From assembly GCF_902859645.1 (NCBI RefSeq), contig NZ_CADIJR010000011.1:57309-121308 (forward strand): a stretch of 64,000 nucleotides of DNA, read 5' to 3'. Shown here one piece after another: positions 1-8,818 of the stretch (the stretch's first letter is position 1; each line of letters opens with the position of its first letter). This DNA is from Achromobacter insuavis. GTDB taxonomy: Bacteria; Pseudomonadota; Gammaproteobacteria; Burkholderiales; Burkholderiaceae_B. A model generated the notes under the pieces. That model saw only the letters and a list, made by a program, of their open reading frames with translations. It had not been told where the DNA came from and did not search any database. A program made the position numbers and the translations under genes.

Positions 1-1
1 T

Positions 2-1336
2 CCGCACACACTCAGGCGTGATGACGTCATTGACTTCGATAGCCTGCGGCATTTCGAGCCATTCGCACCTTTTGAGATCGCCGCAGAACTCCGGCCTGCG
101 GAGCCGCCTCCGTTGATCACGGTTCCAGCTCCTTCGGGTTTGAAGCGGCTGATCCCTGGGGCCGGAAAAAGGCACCAACTGGCCAAGGAGAAGGCCAGGA
201 TACAGAACCAACAGCGGTTGGAATCGTTCGAGTTATGGGAAGAGGATAAGCGGGCACAGGTTGCCATGCTGCGTGACCAGTATCTCCAAAAAAAAACTGC
301 ATACGATGCCGAGATGGCACGGCGCAATGCTGAGGTCGACGAGTTTCAAGCGGCCTATCTGGCGCGCGAGGGTGATGCCGTCATTGCGTACAACGAGATG
401 GTCTTGGTTCGCTCGGAATACCCCGAGGAAGGGTTTCCGCAGAAATTCCGAATGACCTATCTTGAAGAGAACGAGACGTTGGTTGTGGAGTATGAACTAC
501 CCCTTATATCCGTCGTGCCCACGGAGCTGGAGCATCGCTACGTCAAGACCCGAGACCAGATTGACACCAAAGCGCGAAAGCCCGCGGATATCAAGCGCTT
601 ATACCAAGGCGTCATAGCAGCGATAACGCTGCGAACCCTGCATGAATTGTTCGAAGCGGATCAAGCCGATGCGCTCGCGCTCGTGACCTTCAATGGCATC
701 GTGGATACCATAGACCCATCCAACGGGCGGGAGGTCCGTGTTCCTGTCGTCTCCGTGAGGGCAGAGAAATCCGAGTTTCAAGAATTGCTTCTGGATCGTG
801 TCGACATGATCGCCTGCTTGCGCAATCTGGGTGCACACGTGTCGAGCCGTCCCGAAGAACTGCAGGCTATCAAGCCGATCGTCGAGTTCGATATGGTCGA
901 CAAACGTTTCATCGAGCAAGGAGACGTACTCAGCGATCTGGAGTCGAGGCCTAATCTGCTGGACCTGACCCCTGGTGAATTTGAGGTGCTGGTGTCGAAC
1001 CTGTTCAGCAGCATGGGACTGGATACCAAGCTCACCCGGGCGTCTCGGGATGGAGGCGTCGATGCCGTTGCCTTTGATACGCGCCCGATCCTGGGGGGGA
1101 AGGTCGTGATCCAGGCTAAACGGTATCGCGACACAGTTGGCGTGGCAGCGGTACGAGACCTTTTCGGCACGATGATGAACGAAGGCGCGACCAAAGGTAT
1201 CCTCGTATGCACAAGCGGCTATGGGGTCGACGCCTACAAGTTCTCTCAGGACAAGCCCATTGAATTGATTGACGGGGGCGGGTTGCTGTATCTGCTTAGA
1301 GAGCATGCGGGTATCGAGGCAAAGATCCTTGTCTAG
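2..1336 (+). CDS. Mrr-like restriction endonuclease domain protein, 5' truncated by window
   Basis: The frame is open from base 2 with no stop, so the real start lies outside the window; the first in-window start-like codon is the TTG at 113. The N-terminal third is charged and probably coiled coil. The last ~110 residues look like the Mrr-type PD-(D/E)XK domain: a conserved FEVLVSNLFSSMGL helix, then DGGVDAV and the VVIQAKRY strand, giving the D...QxK catalytic set, then AVRDLFGTM. Mrr-family domains cleave DNA, often modified DNA; here the role is inferred, probably host defence, since other accessory genes follow. The substrate cannot be told. It is transcribed toward the leucine-rich-repeat gene on the opposite strand. 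Confidence 0.75.
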   Translation, partial: PHTLRRDDVIDFDSLRHFEPFAPFEIAAELRPAEPPPLITVPAPSGLKRLIPGAGKRHQLAKEKARIQNQQRLESFELWEEDKRAQVAMLRDQYLQKKTAYDAEMARRNAEVDEFQAAYLAREGDAVIAYNEMVLVRSEYPEEGFPQKFRMTYLEENETLVVEYELPLISVVPTELEHRYVKTRDQIDTKARKPADIKRLYQGVIAAITLRTLHELFEADQADALALVTFNGIVDTIDPSNGREVRVPVVSVRAEKSEFQELLLDRVDMIACLRNLGAHVSSRPEELQAIKPIVEFDMVDKRFIEQGDVLSDLESRPNLLDLTPGEFEVLVSNLFSSMGLDTKLTRASRDGGVDAVAFDTRPILGGKVVIQAKRYRDTVGVAAVRDLFGTMMNEGATKGILVCTSGYGVDAYKFSQDKPIELIDGGGLLYLLREHAGIEAKILV

Positions 1337-1401
1337 AGGGCAGGGAGCGTAGCCCTCTTCACATGCGAATCAAATCTGAGCCGACTTCCTTTAGCGCTAC
1401 T

Positions 1402-2274
1402 CTAAGTTGTTGCTCCGATATTCACTCGCGGGATTTTTGCGCGTAATTTGGCTTCCCAATCGCGTAGCCCTATATCGCCGCATCCCACCAATGTCATCTC
1501 CTGCAATCCCGCAAGCTCTCCCAGCACGTCGATATCCGTGATCCGTTTGCAATACTGAATATTCAATTGCTCCAACGCCGGCAGGGCGGCAATCGGGCCA
1601 ATGGTTTCCAACAGGCCTTGATTCTTGAGCCGCAACGACCGTAGTCCGGAAAGCTGTTCAATCCCCGCCAGCGTTTTCAACGAGCGTCCCGCCATCAGCC
1701 CCAGCGATACAAGAGGCAACGCCGCGATGCGGTTAAACAGTGATTCATCGAACGATACATTGAATAGATTCAATTCCTGCAACGGCAGCCGCAAGACCTG
1801 ATCGAGCAGTTTTCCCGCCTTGTCCGGCAGCATCGACAGCGACGTCAGCGCCGGAAAATCCTCCGCCTTGAACCGCATCGGAACGTTCACCTCCAGCGAT
1901 TCCAATTGCGGCATCGACCCCGCTGACCAGGTATATGACCCCGGGCAATCAAAAATCGACAGATGCCGCAGGCTGGCCGGCAGCATCTCGGCGCGAAGAT
2001 TCTTGACGACCGAGGCCTGGATATTGCCGGGTCCGATGGACAGATGCGTCAGAGACGGCAGCTGGGCAATCAATGCCGGCAATTCCTGCACCGGATCCAG
2101 GGGCGGCGCCCATAGATGGACGTATTCGATCGCCGCCAGCGTGGCCGCGTCGGGCGGCGCGTCGTAGAACAGGATTTGATCCGAGCCATGCGCCTGCGCG
2201 GCCTGCCGGCTGTGCATCAACAGCCATCGCTTGTCGCGGCCGGGTTGGGGCGTTGAGAACGGGATCAGCGACAT
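1402..2274 (-). CDS. leucine-rich-repeat protein of unknown function
   Basis: 290 residues, no signal peptide or membrane segment visible. From about residue 60 to 280 there are roughly nine irregular repeats with the LxxLxxLxL spacing (for example LPSLTHLSIG, LASLRHLSIF-like, LQELNLFNV, LRSLRLKNQGL, LEQLNIQYC, LQEMTLVGC), as in cytosolic bacterial LRR proteins used for protein binding. ATG start at 2274; a second, unrelated LRR-like gene is at 52988. It sits 36 bp downstream of the DUF4034 pseudogene on the same strand and could be co-transcribed with it. A role as immunity or recognition protein is only a guess. Confidence 0.7.
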   Translation of the reverse strand: MSLIPFSTPQPGRDKRWLLMHSRQAAQAHGSDQILFYDAPPDAATLAAIEYVHLWAPPLDPVQELPALIAQLPSLTHLSIGPGNIQASVVKNLRAEMLPASLRHLSIFDCPGSYTWSAGSMPQLESLEVNVPMRFKAEDFPALTSLSMLPDKAGKLLDQVLRLPLQELNLFNVSFDESLFNRIAALPLVSLGLMAGRSLKTLAGIEQLSGLRSLRLKNQGLLETIGPIAALPALEQLNIQYCKRITDIDVLGELAGLQEMTLVGCGDIGLRDWEAKLRAKIPRVNIGATT

Positions 2275-2310
2275 GCGAGCTCCGGAGTGATGATGGCTGG
2301 GCCTGACTGC

Positions 2311-3970
2311 TTATTCCGCGGCTTTGGGCGGCAGATCCTCCGCCGTCACGCCGCCGCGCCCCATATACGCGCCGAACACCGTGCCAATGGTCTTGACCAG
2401 GCTATGCGAGTTCATTACCTCGCCATGGATATCGTCGATACCCTCGTCGTCCGGTTGCAGCTTGCTGGCGTGCCCGACCCATTCGATGGCGGCAAAACGG
2501 TTCTTCTTGGCGCCATGGCCGCGCGCATAGGCCAGCCCGATCTCGGCGCTGGCGCGGGCGGCGCGCCAGTCGTCGTCTTCGTCGACCAGCGGCCGCAGAT
2601 ACTCGCGCACGCCGCTCTGTTTTTCCGCGTCGGTGCCGTGGTCGCGCAGCAGCACCCCGATGCGCAAGCGCGCCAGGGCGTCGGCGCGCGGTTCCTCGCG
2701 CGATTCCTGCAGCAGCCGCAATACCGTCTCGACATTCTCGCGGCGCGAGAAATCCATCTTGCCGTCGAACAGGTGCCGATGCGCCATGTTGTACTTGGCC
2801 AGCGGCGAACCATCGTCCACCGCGCGTTGCAGCCATTCGTCGCGCACCGCCTCGTCCAGATAATGGTCGGGCGTGTTGTCGCGGAAGCCGCGGTGAATGT
2901 CGTACATGCTGCTGGCCGCGTCGGGAAAACGCCGATCCGTCAATTGGCGTGTCAGGAAATAACCTTCCTCGTGCGCGCCGCCATCCCACAGCATCGCGGC
3001 GGCCGCCAGCACGTTGAAACTGTCGTCCGTCTGGTCGCGGCCGAGTTCGGCGGCGCGGTCTAGCAGTTGTTGCGCCTTGGCCGGATCCTTTTCAAACCCC
3101 CACAGCCCGAACTGATGCGCCACCGCCACCAACCCCTGCGGGGTCGCCAACTGGTCCCAGCCGCTCATGCGTTCCAGCACGCGCTTGAACGCGCCGTCGT
3201 CGTCCGGAATGTGGTGAATCAGCGTCACGTGCGCGAAACTGCGGAATGGCCCGTCCACTTCGCCAAAATACATATTCCCCGGGAACGCCGCCACGCTCTG
3301 CGCGTGCAGCGCACGGGCACGCGCGTGGTCGCCCAGCGAATAACTGACGAAATTCGCGAACCGACCGAGCGCCTCGCCGCGTTCTTCCGGCCGCAAATCG
3401 CGCTGCAGGAACGATTCGAAGGCCTGGCGATGGGTTTGCACCGCCTGCGTTTCCTCCGATTCCGGAAAATCGCTCAGCTCGTCCCACAGGCCGATCCAGC
3501 GGATCGCGTTGCGTTGCGGTTCCGTCAGCGTCTCGCATTTGCATCATGGTCACGCAGGCCGCGACGGGACGCGGCGACAGCGTCATGGCTTTCAATAGCG
3601 CGGCGGCGGCGGTTTCGCAGGCCAGGGCGGCGCCGATCCAGCGATCCTGCGTCACGCTGTCCGCCCAGCCAAAGCCGCGGATATCCGCGGCGCGGCCGAA
3701 GCAGAAGTTACCCAGGACCAGGTGTGCGTGGTAGGAGTCGGGGCAGGCGGCGATCCAGGCCTGGAGGAAGTCGGCGGCCTGCGGGTAGGGGACGGTGCTG
3801 TAGTCGAAGAGGGTGCCGGAGAGGACGGCTTCGGAATACGCGGAAATCTGGCTGGCAGGGAGCGACCAATCCTGTTGTTCCAGGTCGGCGTAGTAGGCGT
3901 CGATGCGGGGGAAGGCGCGGGCTTGGACCAGCGCGCGAGAATGGGAGCGTACAGCAGAAGGTGAATACAA
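2311..3970 (-). pseudogene. DUF4034/Sel1-like repeat protein, frameshifted
   Basis: Two overlapping minus-strand frames together make one protein of about 550 residues. The upstream frame (from a TTG at 3970) carries the DUF4034-like N-terminus: ARAFPRIDAYYADLE, then PDSYHAHLVLGNFCFGRAADIRGFGW and a helix ending CVTMMQM near 3540. The downstream frame can be read back from 3441 to a stop at 3544-3546, with TLTEPQRNAIRWIGLWDE just before MQTHRQAFESF, and continues through TPR/Sel1-like helices (RAVDDGSPLAKYNMAHRHL) to 2311. One indel at about 3525-3550 separates them. No ATG or GTG start is available for the front part. It may be decay or a sequencing error. Confidence 0.65.
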
Positions 3971-4094
3971 GGACTGGGCCTGCGTGGAAGGTTAAATCGA
4001 TGACCCACAGGGAATAGTACCGTTGAGGGGGGGGCTATATTTTTAACCTCTTTAAGTATTCCGAAAATTAACTCAATTTTTTGGGAGAGCGTTG

Positions 4095-4129
4095 CCAGCT
4101 ACATGCATTCTTATAATGCCTGTAGCTGG
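4095..4129. repeat. inverted repeat downstream of SIR2 gene
   Basis: Perfect 9-bp arms CCAGCTACA / TGTAGCTGG with a further GCATT / AATGC pairing inside, in AT-rich DNA 60 bp past the stop of the SIR2-type gene. There is no clean T-tract on either strand, so it may be a weak terminator or the scar of an insertion rather than a standard terminator. Confidence 0.5.
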
Positions 4130-4188
4130 GGTCTTTGGTGGGTATGGATAATTATTATAAACAATTCAAGATCGTTTTGGATTTAATG

Positions 4189-6783
4189 TCAGCGCTTTGA
4201 TGGCGAGAATGCCCTCTTTTTCGGCGCTTTGGTTAAAGTTGGTTGGGGGTGAGTTTTTTTCCAATACTTGGAAAGAATTCCCTTAAAATAATCATCCTCT
4301 TTGAAGTGCTTCATGCCGTAGTTGATGCACTCTTTTAGTTTTTCCCGCATTTCTTCGTCATGGGGTTGGGCATTGCAAATATCGATTAAATAATCGCAAA
4401 TGGTGGCTGTCGGATACGAATCTGATGTGCCGCGTCTTTGTCGTTCAAATTCCAGGCAGTCTACGCCTTCGGTGAGTAATGTTCGATCCTTATAGCCGTC
4501 GTGTGCATATTTTGCTACTAACGCCGCGCCAAGAGAATGTCTGGTCTGGAAAGAATCATAAAATTCCAACCCTGTTCTAAAGCACTCTATTGCGTCATCA
4601 TAACGCTGGAGTTTTCTGTAAAATCGGCCAAATTGCAGCCAAAAAACTCCATCATGCCCATACCATTTTTGGGCTTGGTGGTATATTTTTTCTGTTTCTG
4701 TTTTTCTTATTGATTTAGAAAAGTATTGCTCATAGAGAAAATTGAAAGATATAAGACTTTTATATATCTGATATGGAACTGGGTGAAACTTGATGTCGTC
4801 TACCGTGAACTTATTCGATAAATATTCTAGCATTTTTAGAATTTGCTCTTTTCCTCCTCGGTGTGAAATACAATTATCGAAATAATAGTCTGCAATCACT
4901 CTGTGTCGACAAGAGAGGACCCCTCTGGAGCCGAAATCTACGATGATTCCGGAAAGGCTTTCCTCGATGTATCTTTGGATTTCGGATACTGCAATTTGAG
5001 TCATTCCCGCGACATAATTTATCGGAGCATTTGAACCGATGTGATTTAGTATGGCGACAATGCTCAGAATTGTCTTTGCGTTCTCCTCCTTTACGGAGTG
5101 AAACTCATTATGTATCTTTGTCTCGAAATTTTCATGAGTAGTCAACGAATAAAGCGCAGAGAGCAAGTCGCCATTAAAACCTCGTTCTCTACTCATTAGG
5201 GTCCCTGCTTGACGTTCCAAGGGCAGCTCTGAAAAATCACCGAGCTTTATTGCATGGCTATTTATTTTTGAACATATTGCAGTCGCGTCATCATAACTAA
5301 GAGCGCCAAATTCAAATATTTGGGGGACTGTTAGAACGTCCGAAAGGTGACGTAAATTGGCCTTGTACTCATACTGTCTATCTTCTAAGATAAACAGGCA
5401 ATAAGATTTTATCTTGTCATGTAATTCTGAAGATATAGAATTGATAGCGTAGTAAAATTCGGTAGAATTGTAAAATACAAATATGGCCTTTGATTTCTCG
5501 GAAAATCCGGAAATTATTGATATAAATTTACCAAGGTCAATGCCGTTCGACGAGTTGAATTCGTATACGTATGGGTACTTTTCAACAATATCAATTAGCG
5601 CAGACCGAATTCCCGTTGTTTTTCCCGAGCCGCTTGGCCCAATAACATGAAATATGCCGATTCCAGTGGTTGCTGTCGCAAGATTTATGGCAATTGAACT
5701 CGCTAGCGCGCCAATGCGTTGGGTTTTTGCATGCGCGTCATTAATTATGTAGAACCATTCAGGGTGGGCTCCTGTTACGAAATGGCGAAGAATTCCTGAT
5801 TCGGTTCGTGATTTTTCAATTGAATCTACAACTGGGTTGAAGGCTTCTTTGAACCATGTCATTGCTCCAACCGTGGATATCTTTGTCTTTACAGCGGGAA
5901 TGGACTCGAGGACCAGATCCACCAGTTTTTTCGGGCGCAAATTGGTGTATATGGTGCTAAAAAAATCTTCTGCGGTGGCGTCAATAACGTAGTACCCTGC
6001 TTCTATATAATTTTCTTTTTTTATTGGATCGGGGTCTGGTAGAACTATCCAGTTTTGCGCGGGAGTGGAGGGGCGACCATATGTATCTCCTCGGCGAGAA
6101 ACGTACGTGTCGATGTCTGACTCATCGAGTTGATTGCCAATTACGACTAGGCCCCCTAGGAGCATTCTGGCGGCAAGTTCGTTATGCCAATCGAATAATT
6201 TATTTGAGGCGATGGCATAATCTAAGCTGGAAAATATAAAGCCTTTTTCCAATTCATAGATAGTTCCATGGATCGACACTACAGGAGTGCATCCAATTAT
6301 ATTGGACGTGGAGGCTTGGTCGCTGTAATTAAAAAATTCAAAATCGCAGGACGACTTTCCTTTGCCTTTGCATGCGTCATAAGCTACGTTCAATACATTA
6401 TCAATATTTGTTGTGTAGATTCGACTCCACACGTATTGAAAAATATTTTCTTGCCATTTTTCTGCGCGATCAACGATAAAGAAATTTTTTAAGTATTCGT
6501 TGAAATTTTCAATTTTTCTAGATGCGTATGTGTATGCGTCTTTTAATGTTGTTTTGGGGCCAATTGGGGTGTTGCATTTTTCGAGTAATGCTTCCTTTAG
6601 CCCATCTCCTGTCGGTATTTCCCCGTTAATGGATTTATTCCGGTAGCTAAAGCCAGCACCTAAAAGAAGTGCGATTTCTCCCTTCTCAATGAGAGGGCAT
6701 ATTTGGTTCTTTATGATTTGTGCATCAACTTCATTCATGGTAGTTGCCAGTAAATAATAGTTACGCCACGTGTAGGATAGCAT
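4189..6783 (-). CDS. SIR2-like / P-loop NTPase (STAND-like) / TPR protein, probable anti-phage defence effector
   Basis: 864 residues. Residues ~30-280 read as a SIR2-like NAD-binding domain: LLLGAGFS (39-46), YTTNIDNVL (123-131), VSIHGT (169-174) with the catalytic-type His, and GNQLDESDI (216-224). A central NTPase follows, with Walker A GPSGSGKTT (382-390) and a hydrophobic Walker-B-like strand AIFVFYN (433-439), then a winged-helix/helical region (LSCRHRVIADYYF). The C-terminus has TPR-like helices (FGRFYRKLQRYDDAIECFRTGLEFY). SIR2 domains in such proteins (defence-associated sirtuins, SIR2-STAND Avs5) deplete NAD on phage infection; this function is inferred. The gene is far richer in A/T than its neighbours, a sign of transfer. 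ATG at 6783 has GAGGA upstream; an internal ATG at 6738 lacks one. Confidence 0.8.
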   Translation of the reverse strand: MLSYTWRNYYLLATTMNEVDAQIIKNQICPLIEKGEIALLLGAGFSYRNKSINGEIPTGDGLKEALLEKCNTPIGPKTTLKDAYTYASRKIENFNEYLKNFFIVDRAEKWQENIFQYVWSRIYTTNIDNVLNVAYDACKGKGKSSCDFEFFNYSDQASTSNIIGCTPVVSIHGTIYELEKGFIFSSLDYAIASNKLFDWHNELAARMLLGGLVVIGNQLDESDIDTYVSRRGDTYGRPSTPAQNWIVLPDPDPIKKENYIEAGYYVIDATAEDFFSTIYTNLRPKKLVDLVLESIPAVKTKISTVGAMTWFKEAFNPVVDSIEKSRTESGILRHFVTGAHPEWFYIINDAHAKTQRIGALASSIAINLATATTGIGIFHVIGPSGSGKTTGIRSALIDIVEKYPYVYEFNSSNGIDLGKFISIISGFSEKSKAIFVFYNSTEFYYAINSISSELHDKIKSYCLFILEDRQYEYKANLRHLSDVLTVPQIFEFGALSYDDATAICSKINSHAIKLGDFSELPLERQAGTLMSRERGFNGDLLSALYSLTTHENFETKIHNEFHSVKEENAKTILSIVAILNHIGSNAPINYVAGMTQIAVSEIQRYIEESLSGIIVDFGSRGVLSCRHRVIADYYFDNCISHRGGKEQILKMLEYLSNKFTVDDIKFHPVPYQIYKSLISFNFLYEQYFSKSIRKTETEKIYHQAQKWYGHDGVFWLQFGRFYRKLQRYDDAIECFRTGLEFYDSFQTRHSLGAALVAKYAHDGYKDRTLLTEGVDCLEFERQRRGTSDSYPTATICDYLIDICNAQPHDEEMREKLKECINYGMKHFKEDDYFKGILSKYWKKTHPQPTLTKAPKKRAFSPSKR

Positions 6784-6906
6784 CTATCCTCAAATACCCA
6801 TAGGAGTAATCCGAACGTCTAGTTGTTCCTAAGCGCTTGATCCGAGGATAAAGAGATGCGCCGGTCTTTGCCATCCCATACACTGCCCCAACAACCAAGG
6901 AGCCCC

Positions 6907-7119
6907 ATGTCGATTCAAACCCTAGGCCGTTGCGGTGTCGTTCTGTTTCTCGCCGCGCTGACTTCCGGCTGTTCCCTGACCAACGAATGCCGCTGGAATC
7001 GCAGCAGTTGCATGTATGACGGCAAGTATGAGCCTGGCGAGGAAGACTACGCGGAATCCGAGGCGAAGCGCCTGAACAAGGCCTCGACCGATCGGTTGCG
7101 TAGAAGCTCGGGGGATTGA
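6907..7119 (+). CDS. small lipoprotein
   Basis: 70 residues from the ATG at 6907, chosen over an upstream in-frame ATG at 6856 because AAGGAG lies just before it and because it puts a signal peptide at the N-terminus. The leader is VVLFLAALTSGC with the lipobox LTSGC, so the mature protein would be a lipid-anchored, charged ~48-residue peptide with two further cysteines (NECRWNRSSCMYDG), ending in an acidic then basic helix. Burkholderiales carry many such orphan lipoproteins. No function can be assigned. Confidence 0.7.
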   Translation: MSIQTLGRCGVVLFLAALTSGCSLTNECRWNRSSCMYDGKYEPGEEDYAESEAKRLNKASTDRLRRSSGD

Positions 7120-7232
7120 GCGCTAGCTCATCGCAGGCGGTGGGGTGGCTAGTGGCCCGGCATCCTGTCGATGGCCCACTCTGGCGACGTGCTGGCATCC
7201 CGATGGCGCCAAGCACACCGCAACCGCGCCAA

Positions 7233-7544
7233 TCAATGCAATGACCCTTCCGTCATCGCCACTCCAATATCCAACCGCGCCCCGTCCATAGCCGACTCTG
7301 CAAGATCCGCAATGTGATCGCAGAGGCTTTCAATGCCGCCTAGCAAGTTGGCGTTGATCCACGGCTCCAGCGGCTCCACGCCGGTGCCCTCGGGTTCCGT
7401 CGCGCTATTCCCCACGATCCGGGCGATGGCCCAGATGCCCAGGCAAGCCCGTTCTATCTTCCGAAGATCAGCAAATCGAATAGGGACGCTCTCCGGATCA
7501 TCCGGGGTGGCCCAGCGGTCAAGGGTGTAGGAGTGGTCGTTCAT
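7233..7544 (-). CDS. conserved hypothetical protein, 103 aa
   Basis: ATG at 7544. A small acidic cytosolic protein with a hydrophobic helix (ERACLGIWAIARIVG) and a second helix near the C-terminus (LLGGIESLCDHIADLAESAMDG). It resembles short orphan proteins found in Pseudomonas and Burkholderiales, but I do not recognise a named family. It stands alone between a lipoprotein gene and a 347-bp non-coding stretch. Confidence 0.55.
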   Translation of the reverse strand: MNDHSYTLDRWATPDDPESVPIRFADLRKIERACLGIWAIARIVGNSATEPEGTGVEPLEPWINANLLGGIESLCDHIADLAESAMDGARLDIGVAMTEGSLH

Positions 7545-7891
7545 CGCGGCTGCCTCTGTCGTTAAGCCCGCGCCCCGTTGTCATTCGGGGTGGGCGAGCG
7601 CAAGGCCAGGTTGACAGACCGGTAGCAAAGGCAACCAGCGCACGCGAACGTGCCCCAGCCAAGGCTCGCCCATGGAGGGACGTGCGTCAGCCTTCGGATA
7701 TGAAAACGCCGCTATTGCGGCGGGTATCCGCCTTTGCTATTCCGGCTGTCAATCCGGACGATCGTTGTTACGATCGCAAGATGAGTATGGGCGTGACGCA
7801 CATTGGCAGCAATGCCAAGGGTGACATTCTCATCCCTATCCGAGACGCGCGTTCAATAAGAAGAGGACCCCACAGGGTCCTTTTTCAATTC
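7545..7891. other. intergenic region with hairpin and terminator, possible small RNA
   Basis: No convincing coding frame. On the + strand there is a GC-rich hairpin CGCCGC-tatt-GCGGCG at 7707-7722 and, at 7864-7885, a hairpin followed by TTTTT. A + strand transcript ending there would have no obvious protein, so a small RNA is possible. Confidence 0.35.
7864..7885 (+). terminator. Rho-independent terminator
   Basis: Stem AGGACCC / GGGTCCT with loop CACA, followed directly by TTTTT on the + strand. It lies 7 bp beyond the stop of the minus-strand methyltransferase gene, so it could also slow that transcript, but the U-tract is on the + strand. Confidence 0.6.
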
Positions 7892-8740
7892 TCAAGCCGC
7901 TCGCGGCAGGAAAAACCGATCCTTCAACTCCTGCAACCCGATCCGATCCAGCATCTCCGTCAGCCGTTCAGCGGGCTTGCGACGCGGCAGATCCTTGTAC
8001 TGCGCGATGATCAGCTCATTCTTCATCGAATGTTCCCACCCGACCAGTTCCGTCACGCTGACCTGGTATCCATGCGCCTCCAACTGCAAGCACCGCAGCA
8101 CGTTAGTGATCTGGCTGCCAAACTCCCGCGTGTGCAGCGGATGCCGCCAGATCTCCGCCAGCGGATCGGCCAGCGCCTTGGCCTTGTTCTTCCTCAGCAC
8201 CGACGCCACTTCCGCCTGGCAGCAGGGCACGACCACGATGTACTTGGCCTTTTTCTCCAGCGCGAAATGGATCGCGTCGTCGGTGGCGGTGTTGCAGGCG
8301 TGCAGGGCCGTGACCACGTCGATGGTCGCGGGCAGTTTGTCGGAGGTGATGGATTCGGCCACCGACAGGTTCAGGAACGACATGCCGCCAAAGCCCAGGC
8401 GCTGCGCCAGTTCTTCGGATGACTTGACCAGTTCCTCGCGGGTTTCGATGCCGTAGATGTGCGAGCCGTTCTTCAGCGCGTCCGGCTGTTCCTTGAAGAA
8501 CAGGTCGTACAGGATGAAGCCCAGGTACGACTTGCCCGCGCCGTGGTCGGCGAGGGTGACGGCGCCGCGTTGTTGCTGGACGTCCTTGAGCAGCGGTTCG
8601 ATGAACTGGAACAGGTGGTAGACCTGCTTGAGCTTGCGGCGGCTGTCCTGGTTCATCTTGCCGTCGCGGGTCAGGATGTGCAGGGCCTTGAGCAGTTCGA
8701 TCGACTGGCCGGGGCGGATGTCGTGGGTTTTGTCGGACAT
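7892..8740 (-). CDS. class I SAM-dependent methyltransferase (Methyltransf_32-like)
   Basis: 282 residues from the ATG at 8740 (MSDKTHDIRPG). The helical N-terminus (QDSRRKLKQVYHLFQFIEPL) is followed by the SAM-binding glycine-rich motif LADHGAGKSYLGFIL and an acidic end-of-strand-2 motif YGIETREELV, then DVVTALHACNTATDDAIHF and VVVPCCQAE, the pattern of the PF13679 group that includes eukaryotic METTL25-type and bacterial orphans. The Cys-rich HACNTAT and PCCQ segments are typical of that group. The substrate is unknown; RNA or protein is likely. It is monocistronic, with a GC-rich hairpin just upstream. Confidence 0.75.
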   Translation of the reverse strand: MSDKTHDIRPGQSIELLKALHILTRDGKMNQDSRRKLKQVYHLFQFIEPLLKDVQQQRGAVTLADHGAGKSYLGFILYDLFFKEQPDALKNGSHIYGIETREELVKSSEELAQRLGFGGMSFLNLSVAESITSDKLPATIDVVTALHACNTATDDAIHFALEKKAKYIVVVPCCQAEVASVLRKNKAKALADPLAEIWRHPLHTREFGSQITNVLRCLQLEAHGYQVSVTELVGWEHSMKNELIIAQYKDLPRRKPAERLTEMLDRIGLQELKDRFFLPRAA

Positions 8741-8752
8741 GGGGGTAAGGCA

Positions 8753-8779
8753 ATGCGCCCCGCGTGGGGCGGGGCGCAT
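8753..8779. repeat. GC-rich inverted repeat between operon end and methyltransferase gene
   Basis: Arms ATGCGCCCC / GGGGCGCAT, perfect over 9 bp, 40 bp past the stop of the CMD-protein gene and 13 bp before the methyltransferase start. It may end the long minus-strand operon, but no U-tract follows. Confidence 0.45.
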
Positions 8780-8818
8780 GAATAGGCGGAAAGCGCCATT
8801 TTAACGAAAATGCCGGTA

